From an uncultured Paracoccaceae bacterium (GTDB lineage Bacteria; Pseudomonadota; Alphaproteobacteria; Rhodobacterales; Rhodobacteraceae): a DNA stretch of 16,333 nt. Where the stretch lies: contig CAJXHQ010000019.1 in the NCBI GenBank assembly GCA_913054485.1, forward strand, positions 1 to 16,333, given 5' to 3'. The position numbers and the translations under genes are program-made. Below the pieces are notes generated by a model. The model worked only from the letters and a program-made list of their open reading frames with translations, did no database searches and had not been told where the DNA came from. Of the stretch, positions 6,684 through 13,966 are shown piece by piece; the stretch's first letter is position 1, and the number at the start of each line of letters is the position of its first letter.

Positions 6684-7364
6684 ATGCCCGCTGAAATCAG
6701 CATCGTGATCCCGGCCCTGAACGCGGCCGGAGGGCTTCAAAAAAGCCTGCCTGCGCTGATGGAGGGGCTGCGCGCCGGGCTGATCCGTGAGCTGATCCTG
6801 AGCGACGGCGGGTCAGCCGATGCCACGCTGGATCTGGCGGAGGAGGCCGGGGCGGTCCTGGCCACCGGGCCTGCCTCCCGCGGCGGCCAGCTTAAGCGCG
6901 GCTGCGCGGCCGCCAAGGGAAACTGGCTGCTTATCCTCCATGCTGACACGGTTCTCGAGACGGGCTGGGCGGATGCCGCAGCCCGCCACCTGGAGCAGGG
7001 CGACGGCCGCCCTGCCTGTTTCCGCCTTGCCTTTGATGCCGCCGGGGCGGCGCCGGCCTGGGTGGCCGGCTGGGCCAATCTGCGCAGCCGTCTCTTTAAA
7101 CTGCCTTACGGCGATCAGGGGCTCCTGATCCGCCGCCGCGATTACCTGGCCGCTGGCGGTTATCCGGATCAGCCGCTAATGGAGGATGTGGCTCTGGTCC
7201 GCCGCCTGAAAGGGATCATCCTGCTGCCCGCCACTGCCCGCACGAGCGCGGCGCGCTACCAGCGCGACGGCTGGCTGCGCCGCGGCAGCCGCAACCTGCG
7301 GATCCTGCTGCGCTATGCCCTCGGCGCTGACCCGGAAAAACTGGCGGCCTGCTACCGGCGCTGA
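6684..7364 (+). CDS. Family 2 glycosyltransferase, TIGR04283-type
   Basis: 226 residues; ATG 6684 follows AGGA with about 8 nt spacing. GT-A fold motifs are visible in order: IVIPALNAAGGL (7-18), SDGGSADAT (40-48, nucleotide-binding Asp41), the metal-site equivalent LHADT (85-89), YGDQGLLIRR (142-151) and LMEDVALVRRL (165-175), where Glu167-Asp168 would be the catalytic-base region. The GDQG and MEDVAL blocks are characteristic of the TIGR04283 group, which databases often label as an arsenosugar-biosynthesis glycosyltransferase. Its usual partner, a TIGR04282/DUF2064 protein, is not adjacent and no arsenic gene is present, so that pathway is not supported here; donor and acceptor are unknown. 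No membrane segment is evident. An intergenic repeat starts 10 nt after the stop. Confidence 0.87.
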   Translation: MPAEISIVIPALNAAGGLQKSLPALMEGLRAGLIRELILSDGGSADATLDLAEEAGAVLATGPASRGGQLKRGCAAAKGNWLLILHADTVLETGWADAAARHLEQGDGRPACFRLAFDAAGAAPAWVAGWANLRSRLFKLPYGDQGLLIRRRDYLAAGGYPDQPLMEDVALVRRLKGIILLPATARTSAARYQRDGWLRRGSRNLRILLRYALGADPEKLAACYRR

Positions 7365-7373
7365 GCCGCTTTT

Positions 7374-7428
7374 CATCTTTCTGGAATACTCCGGGGAGCC
7401 GCCCGCCCGGGCGGCGGGGCAGAGCCCC
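7374..7428 (+). repeat. Roseobacter-type intergenic repeat, copy 1
   Basis: Resembles copy 2 at 15361-15416 in the same orientation. It opens with CATCTTTCTGGAATACTCCG (7374-7393), continues with a hairpin of arms GCCGCCCG/CGGGCGGC (7398-7405 and 7408-7415), and closes with GGGGCAGAGCCCC (7416-7428), itself a 5-bp dyad identical in both copies. It lies between convergent genes. Further dyads follow at 7466-7478 (GGCCC-GCC-GGGCC) and about 7491-7502, making the whole gap hairpin-rich. I recall similar elements in other Roseobacter genomes. Confidence 0.7.
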
Positions 7429-7513
7429 GCGCCGCGGCAGCGGCGCCCTGCCCAACGCCGGATACGGCCCGCCGGGCCGGGTGAGGGGCGGGAGACCTCT
7501 CCTGTTTGTGTAT

Positions 7514-9400
7514 CTAGGCAGACTTTTGTTTGTGGGTCTCGTAGAGCTCCATCAGCGCGGTTTCCAGGTCCTTGTCCAACTCGCGCGCCCGTTCGATATA
7601 GGGTTTGTTGAGGCTGGCCGGGGTGCCCGGTTCCCAATATTCCGCCAGCTCGCGGACCACACGCCGGTCGTGGGTATAGAAAGTCTGTTCCGCCTGTGCC
7701 GCCTCATACTCGCTGAGCCCCATGTTCTCCAGCACGTAGCGGCCGGCCCGCAGGGAGCTGTCGAACATCTCGCGTACGATGTCATCGGCCCCGGCCTGGT
7801 AGAGCTCGTAGACGTGGTTGCGGTCGCCAGCGCGGGCGATGATATGCAGATCCGGGCGCACTTTGCGGACCTGGCGCACCATCTTGACGGTGTTGTCCGG
7901 ATCATCCAGCGCAATCACCAGCACCCGGGCCTTGGCAATGCCCGCAGCCTTCAGCAGCTCCGGACGGGTCGGGTCGCCGAGGAAACCCTTGACGCCGAAG
8001 CGGCGCATCAGCTGGATCGTCTCCATATCGTAGTCCAGCACCACGGTCTTGAAGCCGGATGCGCGTACCAGCCGGTTGACGATCTGGCCGAAGCGTCCGA
8101 TGCCGGCAATGATCACCGGGCCTTGTTCGTCGATCTCATCCGGCACATGTTCCGGTGCGGCCTCGGTCAGCCGCTTGGAAATCTGGTCGAACAGGATGAA
8201 CAGCAGCGGTGTGATCAGCATCGACAGTGCGATGATCAGCAGCAGCTTTTCCGACAGGGCCACGGGAATGACGTTCAGCTGGCGGGCAAAGGCCAGGAGC
8301 ACGAAGCCGAATTCGCCGGCCTGTGCCAGGCCCAGGGTGAACAGCCAGTGGCCGCGTTTGCGCAGCCCGAAGGCCTTGCCGACAAAATACAGCACCAGCC
8401 CCTTGGCAAGGATCACCAGCAGCGCCAGGCCCAGCAGGTCGCCGGGGCTGGCGAGGAACAGCCGGTAGTTGATGCCTGCGCCAACGGTGATGAAGAACAG
8501 CCCCAGCAGCAGTCCTTTGAAGGGATTGAGGTCGCTTTCCAGCTCGTGGCGGAATTCGGAGTTGGCCAGAACCACCCCGGCCAGGAAGGCACCCAGGGCA
8601 GGCGAGAGTCCGACCAGGGTCATCAGAAATGAAATGCCGACCACGATCAGCAGCGCCAATGCGGTATACATCTCGCGCAGATTGGCAGCATGGATGAAGC
8701 GGAACAGCGGGCGCATCAGGAAAATGCCGGCAAATATGATGAATCCCACCGCTGAAATCGTGACCGCTGTCACCGCCCAGCCGGGCAGGCCCGCGACCAG
8801 CGACAGGTGTTCGCCGTGATGGCCTGCCTCGCCCGCCTGTCCGGCGGCGCGCTGGATCGAGCCGTCGCCAGAGAGATGCGTGCCGGTCTCCATGGCCAGC
8901 AGCGGCAGGAAGGCGAGGATCGGGATCACCGCAATATCCTGCGTCAGCAAAACCGAGAAACTGGCCCGCCCGCCACCAGTCTGCATCAGGCCTTTTTCCG
9001 ACAGGGTCTGCAGCACGATCGCTGTGGAGGACAGCGACAGGGCCAGGCCAATGGCCAGGGACACCTGCCATGGCTGCCCGGCTGCCATGGCTGCCCCCAT
9101 AAGTGCCAGAGTGGACAGGGTGATCTGCAAACCGCCCAGCCCGATCAGCTTGTGCCGCATTGCCCAGAGCGCGCGGGGCTCCAGCTCCAGCCCGATCAGG
9201 AACAGCATCATCACCACGCCGAACTCGGCAAAATGCTGGAGATCTTCGGTTTCCGAGCCGACCAGCCCCAGCACAGGGCCGATCAGAATACCAGCTGCAA
9301 GATAGCCAAGCACAGAGCCGAGGCCCAGCCGGGCGGCAATCGGCACAGCAATTACAGCCGTGGCTAGGTAAATGGTGGCTTGGTACAGAAATGCGTCCAT
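7514..9400 (-). CDS. CPA2-family cation:proton antiporter with RCK/TrkA-N domain (KefB/KefC-like)
   Basis: 628 residues; integral inner-membrane K+ (or Na+)/H+ antiporter with a cytoplasmic nucleotide-sensing domain. Residues 5 to about 405 form a dozen hydrophobic segments of the CPA2 type, including LTQDIAVIP (152-160, with the transport residues Gln154-Asp155). The stretch 283-309 (FRHELESDLNPFKGLLLGLF, then FITVGAG) closely matches the KefC regulatory loop, with HELESD in place of HALESD. Residues 427-545 are an RCK/TrkA-N Rossmann domain with GIGRFG (433-438) and acceptor Asp456 in VLDYD. A His-rich insert near 178-200 (EAGHHGEHLS) is unusual. ATG 9400 has AAGGA about 10 nt upstream. It begins 39 nt after the lrp stop on the same strand, so the two are probably one operon. 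Whether glutathione gates it, as in E. coli Kef, is unknown; no KefF/KefG partner is present. Confidence 0.92.
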   Translation of the reverse strand: MDAFLYQATIYLATAVIAVPIAARLGLGSVLGYLAAGILIGPVLGLVGSETEDLQHFAEFGVVMMLFLIGLELEPRALWAMRHKLIGLGGLQITLSTLALMGAAMAAGQPWQVSLAIGLALSLSSTAIVLQTLSEKGLMQTGGGRASFSVLLTQDIAVIPILAFLPLLAMETGTHLSGDGSIQRAAGQAGEAGHHGEHLSLVAGLPGWAVTAVTISAVGFIIFAGIFLMRPLFRFIHAANLREMYTALALLIVVGISFLMTLVGLSPALGAFLAGVVLANSEFRHELESDLNPFKGLLLGLFFITVGAGINYRLFLASPGDLLGLALLVILAKGLVLYFVGKAFGLRKRGHWLFTLGLAQAGEFGFVLLAFARQLNVIPVALSEKLLLIIALSMLITPLLFILFDQISKRLTEAAPEHVPDEIDEQGPVIIAGIGRFGQIVNRLVRASGFKTVVLDYDMETIQLMRRFGVKGFLGDPTRPELLKAAGIAKARVLVIALDDPDNTVKMVRQVRKVRPDLHIIARAGDRNHVYELYQAGADDIVREMFDSSLRAGRYVLENMGLSEYEAAQAEQTFYTHDRRVVRELAEYWEPGTPASLNKPYIERARELDKDLETALMELYETHKQKSA

Positions 9401-9439
9401 GGCGGAGGGGTCCTTGGGCAGTCGGGCGGTGGGCCGGGG

Positions 9440-9895
9440 TTACATCGGCAGCGGCGCGTCGCGTTTCAGCTGGTCCATGACAATCTGGCTCTGGACACGG
9501 GCAACAGCAGGATGGGGCAAAAGCACTTCATGTAAAAGCCGGTTCAGCCCCGGCAGGTCCTCGCAATAGACCTGCAGCAGGTAATCTGCCTCCCCGGTCA
9601 TCGTCCAAGCCGATGTGATCTCGTTGCGGGCGGCCACCAGACGGGCAAATCCGGCCGATTGCTCGGGCCCGTGGCTGCCGAGGTGGACCTGAACGAATCC
9701 CTGCACCGCCAGGCCCAGCTTCTGCGGGTCCAGCCGGGCGGTGTAGCCTTGGATATATCCCTCAGCCTCAAGCCGCTGGCGGCGGCGCCCGGCCTGGCTG
9801 GGAGAGAGGTTCAGCAGCTCGCTCAGTTCCTGCGCCGTAAGATGTGCATCCTGTTGCAGGGCGGCCAGCAGCTTCGTGTCGGTAGGGTCAAGCAT
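9440..9895 (-). CDS. Lrp/AsnC family transcriptional regulator
   Basis: 151 residues from ATG 9895 (MLDPTDTKLLAALQQDAHLT), the standard start for this family; the frame is open further upstream but those residues are not family-like. The nearest AAAGGA is 13 nt before the ATG, a longer spacing than normal. The N-terminal winged HTH covers about residues 2-50, with ELSELLNLSPSQAGRRRQRL as helix-turn-helix and the conserved YIQGYTARLDPQKLG link. The C-terminal RAM ligand-binding domain (about 63-140) includes ITSAWTMTGEADYLLQVYCE. Lrp-type proteins sense amino acids or related metabolites and often act on neighbouring genes. It is just upstream of the antiporter gene in the same direction, making that its first candidate target. 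Ligand unknown. Confidence 0.92.
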   Translation of the reverse strand: MLDPTDTKLLAALQQDAHLTAQELSELLNLSPSQAGRRRQRLEAEGYIQGYTARLDPQKLGLAVQGFVQVHLGSHGPEQSAGFARLVAARNEITSAWTMTGEADYLLQVYCEDLPGLNRLLHEVLLPHPAVARVQSQIVMDQLKRDAPLPM

Positions 9896-9971
9896 GCGCG
9901 CAGTATCGTCCTTTGCTGTGAAGATAGTGCGAAATTTCCGCGTCTCTACCGCAGAATACGGACACAAACGC

Positions 9972-9992
9972 GCAGGTCCACCCTGGTCCTGC
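9972..9992. other. Hairpin downstream of the large membrane-protein gene
   Basis: GCAGGTCCA (9972-9980), CCC, TGGTCCTGC (9984-9992): an inverted repeat with one T:T mismatch, 35 nt past the stop of the minus-strand gene at 10028. Only a short, interrupted T-run follows on the minus strand, so at best it is a weak terminator before lrp. Confidence 0.35.
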
Positions 9993-10027
9993 AAACAGGC
10001 AGGCAGCCCGGCCGCTGGTCCGGGGGG

Positions 10028-12760
10028 TCACCCGTTCGGGATGCGCAGGATCAGGTTGCGCCCGCCCTTTTCGTAGCGCAGCTCTGTGTCGCCAATGGCC
10101 ACCACGCGGCCGCCGTCCAGCCGGTCGCCCACTTTCACATTGCGGTAGCTGCCGGCGGGCATCCGTACCAGCGCGCGGCGGTCCGACGTGGTGCCGAAAA
10201 CGCCAATCAGATTGATTTTGCGCAGGTTGATCGCGTTCTCCTGTGTGGCTTGGCGCGCCACCGAGGCTGCGGTAGGCAGTGAAGGCGTCACCGTGGCGGG
10301 TGCCGCGGCCGGGGCCGTCGCGGCAGCGGCCTGCGAGGTGTTCTTGCGGGCACGATTGACGATATTTGCAAAGTTCGAAGGCCGCAGGCGCGGTTCGACC
10401 GAAGTGGCCACGGCCTGGGCCGTCGGCGGCTGGCTTTCCTGGGCCTCGGTCTTCAGGCTGGCTGGGCGCAGGCGCGGGCGCTTGCCGGCCAGCTCGGCCC
10501 GGCTGAGCCCGCCGAGCTGCGCCCGTTCGGCCCGCTCTACCAGATCATCCGGGCGCAGCCGCGGGCGGCTCTGCGATAACAGGACCTGGCGGGCGGCTGC
10601 TTCGGCGGCGGCCTCTGCTTCGGGGTCCGGGCGGTCGGGTGTCTGCGGCGGCACCACCGGCGGTTTGCCCAGATAGACCATGATGCCGTCCGGGTTCAGC
10701 GTGCCCTCCGGCGTGGCGGTGACCAGACCGCGTTCATCCAGGTCAAACCCTTCGGGTGCGGCAGCGGGCGCGCGTGGGATCTGCGGCAGGCTTTCCGCAG
10801 CCACCCCCGGCAGGGCCACGGCGTCCTGCGACAGCCCTGTGTGGTCAATCGAGGCCACATAGATGCTGTCCAGATCCACCAAAGCGGGCACGCCGGGCTG
10901 ATCCGGTGCGGCCTGCCAGACCCCGGTGGCGGCATAAAGCGCGGCCAGAGACAGCCCCTCGTCGATAGGGGCGGTGTCAAGCGGCACTACTTCCAGCTCG
11001 GCTGCGTCCAGCGCTTCAGCCGAGGGCAGGACGGAGGAGATCAGCTCGTCCGGGCGCAGCGCCTCTTCGAGCGCGGGCGCATCCAGGGCTGGGACAACGG
11101 CATCAGCCGGTGTGCTGCTGATGTCCTGTGAGGGGATCGCAGCTGCATCTGCAATTTGCTCTGCCTCCGGTGCGCGCGGGGCTGCAACATCGTCCTGAAC
11201 TTCTGCTGTTAGGGCAGGAGCTTCGGCTGGTGCCTCGGCCCCGGCACGCGCTTCAGTCTGCGCGCCGGTCTCAGCTTCCACGGCGGGCGGCGCCTCGGAA
11301 ACCGGGGTATCCTGCGGCGCCCGGGTCAGCAGGGCTGCGGCAGCCATTGCCAGCAGAAGCACCGCTGTAAGGGCCAGGCCGAGGAAGCGCCGCTTAGGTG
11401 CTGCTTGCGCTTCGGCGAGCGGCGGTTTCACCGCAAGGCTTTCTGCTGCGGGCTTGGTTCTTGCCCCGCCCAGTGGCGGCGGAGACTGCGGAAGAACGGG
11501 CTTTGTGCTGCTGTCGGGCAGTTTCAGCGGCGACGCCGGAAGCGCGGCAGGCTTGGAGCCAGGTTTCAGGCTTTCTGCCGCCGAAGCAGAGGCCGGCGGG
11601 ACCGGAATGGCCGCGGCCTTGGCTTTGGCGGCTTCCGGCTGCTGCCTGCGCCGGGTGGCAAAGCCCGCCGGGGCGGCGGGTTCGGCGGGCGGTTGCCCGG
11701 GTGCCATGCCGCCGCGCGCGGAAACAGGTTTCAAAGCAGGAGCTGGCGGGATCGCGGCAGCCGGATCCGGAACCGGCGGCGCTTTTGGTGCGGGCGCAGG
11801 ATCCTTTTCTGCTTCCGGTTCCGCCAGAGCGCTGGTCGCGGCCCGTTCCTGCTGCGGCGCAGAAACAGGCTCATCCTCTGTTTCCTGCTCCGGTGCCTGC
11901 TGCTCCGGTGCGGGTTCATCAGCGTCGGTGTCTGCGTTGTTCCTGCCGGGTGACGTGTCTTCCGGCTCCGCGGCTTTTTCCGATGCATCGGAAACCGCCT
12001 CGGCGGGCATCTCGGGGGGCTCGCTGGCCGGTTCATCGGCCGGTTGCGCTGTTGCTGTCTGCGAGGCGGCGGGCTTCGGGCTGGACGCCGGCTCAACTGC
12101 CACCTCTGCCGCCGCCGGCTGCTTTGGTTCCGCGGGCTCTTCCGTCTCATCCGTCTGCGCCGGTGTATCCGCTGGGTTTGCCTCCACGGGCACCTCCGCC
12201 GGGGTACCCTCCGCGGCAGGTAATTCTGCGTCTCCGGTGATCACCACGGCGATGCCGTCCGGCTCCACCTCGGTGCCGCGAATGGCGCGGGTAGTGCCGA
12301 AGAAGGGCTCGCCCAGGAAGGCGTTCTCGCCCGGCGCCGCCACAAAGCTTGCGGGCAGGAAGCCATTCTCCGTGGCGAAGGTCTCGGCCTCCGCCAGGGT
12401 TTCTATTGCAACGGCCGCAGCGTGTGTGGTTTCCCCGTCGGGGCAGAAGTCATAGGCCAGTTCTTCCAGGCTGTAGGGTGTCGCATCCTGCAGCGCGTCC
12501 TGCACCGCGGCGAGGCGCTCGTCTGCCTCCGTCTCACCGGTGGCCACGCTGATATAGCGGATCTGCTCGTTCGGAATCACCAGCTTGCAGGCCAGCGGCT
12601 CCCCGCTCAGCTGTTCGCCCTTGGCGCGCAGCCGGGCCAATGCATCGGCGGGATCCTCCTGATCCATCGCCACGGTTCCGACCAGCCGCCACCCGCCGGC
12701 GGCCCGCTGCAACAGGGAGACCCCGTCCATCGAAAAGAGGAGCGTAAAGCCCGGTTTCAT
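10028..12760 (-). CDS. Large single-pass membrane protein with GspL/PilM-like head and GspC/PilP-like tail
   Basis: 910 residues from ATG 12760 (MKPGFTLLFSMDGVSLLQRA); the frame is open 105 codons further, but those overlap the divergent gene's coding DNA and look random. Order of parts: a folded cytoplasmic N-terminus (1 to about 180) with LVIPNEQIRYISVA and ALQDATPYSLEELAYDF, reminiscent of GspL/PilM-type assembly ATPase-fold subunits; a Pro/Ala/Glu-rich disordered linker (about 180-455); one transmembrane helix (459-478) after a basic KRR; a long periplasmic linker with three PRLRP motifs (733-737, 762-766, 790-794); and a C-terminal domain (about 845-908, NLIGVFGTTSDRRALVRMPA, KVGDRLDGGRVVAIGD) resembling the GspC/PilP homology region of type II secretion and type IV pilus inner-membrane proteins. 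The architecture is seen; both domain assignments are from pattern memory and tentative. No other pilus or secretion gene is nearby. The ribosome site is weak. Confidence 0.7.
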   Translation of the reverse strand: MKPGFTLLFSMDGVSLLQRAAGGWRLVGTVAMDQEDPADALARLRAKGEQLSGEPLACKLVIPNEQIRYISVATGETEADERLAAVQDALQDATPYSLEELAYDFCPDGETTHAAAVAIETLAEAETFATENGFLPASFVAAPGENAFLGEPFFGTTRAIRGTEVEPDGIAVVITGDAELPAAEGTPAEVPVEANPADTPAQTDETEEPAEPKQPAAAEVAVEPASSPKPAASQTATAQPADEPASEPPEMPAEAVSDASEKAAEPEDTSPGRNNADTDADEPAPEQQAPEQETEDEPVSAPQQERAATSALAEPEAEKDPAPAPKAPPVPDPAAAIPPAPALKPVSARGGMAPGQPPAEPAAPAGFATRRRQQPEAAKAKAAAIPVPPASASAAESLKPGSKPAALPASPLKLPDSSTKPVLPQSPPPLGGARTKPAAESLAVKPPLAEAQAAPKRRFLGLALTAVLLLAMAAAALLTRAPQDTPVSEAPPAVEAETGAQTEARAGAEAPAEAPALTAEVQDDVAAPRAPEAEQIADAAAIPSQDISSTPADAVVPALDAPALEEALRPDELISSVLPSAEALDAAELEVVPLDTAPIDEGLSLAALYAATGVWQAAPDQPGVPALVDLDSIYVASIDHTGLSQDAVALPGVAAESLPQIPRAPAAAPEGFDLDERGLVTATPEGTLNPDGIMVYLGKPPVVPPQTPDRPDPEAEAAAEAAARQVLLSQSRPRLRPDDLVERAERAQLGGLSRAELAGKRPRLRPASLKTEAQESQPPTAQAVATSVEPRLRPSNFANIVNRARKNTSQAAAATAPAAAPATVTPSLPTAASVARQATQENAINLRKINLIGVFGTTSDRRALVRMPAGSYRNVKVGDRLDGGRVVAIGDTELRYEKGGRNLILRIPNG

Positions 12761-12938
12761 CTTACTGCCTGACCACTCTTTGCTGAGTTCCGTTTCTGCC
12801 GGCCCATTGGCGGACCAGCCTGCGTCGCGACCATATAGCAGGAGGATGCCGGGGAAAAGGAAAAGGCGGGGCATTGCCCTTGCCGGCAGGGCTTTGCCGC
12901 CACATTTGGGAGGAAGAGTCATAAGGAGACACAAGCGA

Positions 12939-13640
12939 ATGAAGGCACAGATGACTGCAGCCGTACTGGCAGCTTTGGCGCTGACGCAGCCGCTGCGGGC
13001 GGAGGAACAGCCGCGCCGCATCGAAGTCACCGGCGAAGCCCGCATGGAAGCCGCCCCTGACATGGCGGTAATCACGCTGGGTGTCAGTGATCAGGCCCCC
13101 GAGGCCGCAGCCGCCATGGCTGCCGTGTCCCGCAATATGGCGGCGGTGACGGACCGGCTGCGCGAAGGCGGGGTCATGGCGGAAGACATGCAGACCCGCG
13201 ATATTTCGCTGCACCCGGTCTGGTCGCAGCGCAGCAGTTCGGGCGGTGCGCGGGAGGTGACGGGCTTTGCCGCCTCCAGCACGCTGACCGTGCGGCTGCG
13301 CGACCTGACAGAGCTGGGTGCAGTGATGGACCAAGTGCTGCAGGCCGGCGCCAATGAATTCCGCGGCCTGCGCTTTGCCGTGTCCGATCCCGGCGCCCTG
13401 CAGGATACGCTGCGGGGGCAGGCCGTGGATGACGCGGTCAAGAAAGCGCGCCAGCTGGCTGAAGCATCAGGCATGCGCCTTGGCGCGCCGCGCATGATCC
13501 GCGATGCACCGCCCGCGGGCGGCGGGCCGCAGCCGATGATGATGGAGATGGCTCGCAGCGACCCGATGCCGGTGGAGCCCGGCAGTCTCGGTTTCAGTCA
13601 CAGTGTGGTGGTGGTCTTCGATATGAGCGGGATCGAGTGA
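12939..13640 (+). CDS. SIMPL (DUF541, YggE-like) domain periplasmic protein
   Basis: 233 residues. ATG 12939 follows AAGGAG (12923-12928) and begins a Sec signal peptide, MKAQMTAAVLAALALTQPLR, probably cleaved after Ala21 before EEQ; the frame is open upstream but lacks any signal. The mature part shows the SIMPL signature RRIEVTGEARMEAAPDMAVI followed by TLGV, then long helices (AAAMAAVSRNMAAVTDRLRE), the mid-domain VTGFAASSTLTVRLRDL, and the closing FSHSVVVVFDM strand. E. coli YggE of this family is linked to oxidative-stress defence; the biochemical role is not settled. It is divergent from the large membrane protein across 178 bp, so the two may share regulation, though nothing in the sequence proves it. 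Confidence 0.9.
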   Translation: MKAQMTAAVLAALALTQPLRAEEQPRRIEVTGEARMEAAPDMAVITLGVSDQAPEAAAAMAAVSRNMAAVTDRLREGGVMAEDMQTRDISLHPVWSQRSSSGGAREVTGFAASSTLTVRLRDLTELGAVMDQVLQAGANEFRGLRFAVSDPGALQDTLRGQAVDDAVKKARQLAEASGMRLGAPRMIRDAPPAGGGPQPMMMEMARSDPMPVEPGSLGFSHSVVVVFDMSGIE

Positions 13641-13966
13641 CGGAGGCGGGGCAGGGCACCGGCCCGCTGGGTGGTGTGCTGCTGTCCCGGGTCTGGGAAG
13701 CCGCATTTGGCGACCCTCTGTGGCGCCGGAGGAAGCCTTCCGGCGCTGCACTTCCTGCTCCGTTTTGTGCCCCAACGGCCGTTGTTAACGCGGGCCGGCA
13801 AAGTCCGCCCTTGGCTGTTTGACGGCAGAGCAAGGGCACAGGTGGCACATCATGGAGCCCTGCGGACATCCCGCCAAGGGTGCGCGCAGCCCGTCTTGCG
13901 AGGGGCTGCGGCATTGTTGGAAAGCGCCCGGTGCAGGTCCGGCCTGTCCTGGAACACGCCGGCCGG
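13641..13966. other. Gene-free stretch between convergent SIMPL and metY genes
   Basis: 326 bp. The only structure I can support is a hairpin at 13723-13746: GCGCCGGAGG, loop AAGC, CTTCCGGCGC, a 10-bp stem with one G-U pair, which may end SIMPL transcription although the T-tract is poor. Reading frames on both strands here resemble no family I know. No tRNA-like fold, repeat copy or clear terminator for metY was found. Confidence 0.45.

Noticed and set aside
7481..8632. Long plus-strand frame opposite the antiporter gene
   Set aside because: Gln/His/Ala-rich shadow of the conserved antiporter coding sequence; no domain or credible start.
11398..12455. Several overlapping plus-strand frames, one glycine/serine/alanine-rich, opposite the large membrane protein
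   Set aside because: They mirror the Pro/Ala/Glu-rich linker codons of the minus-strand gene, which suppress stops in other frames; none has a signal, domain or good ribosome site.
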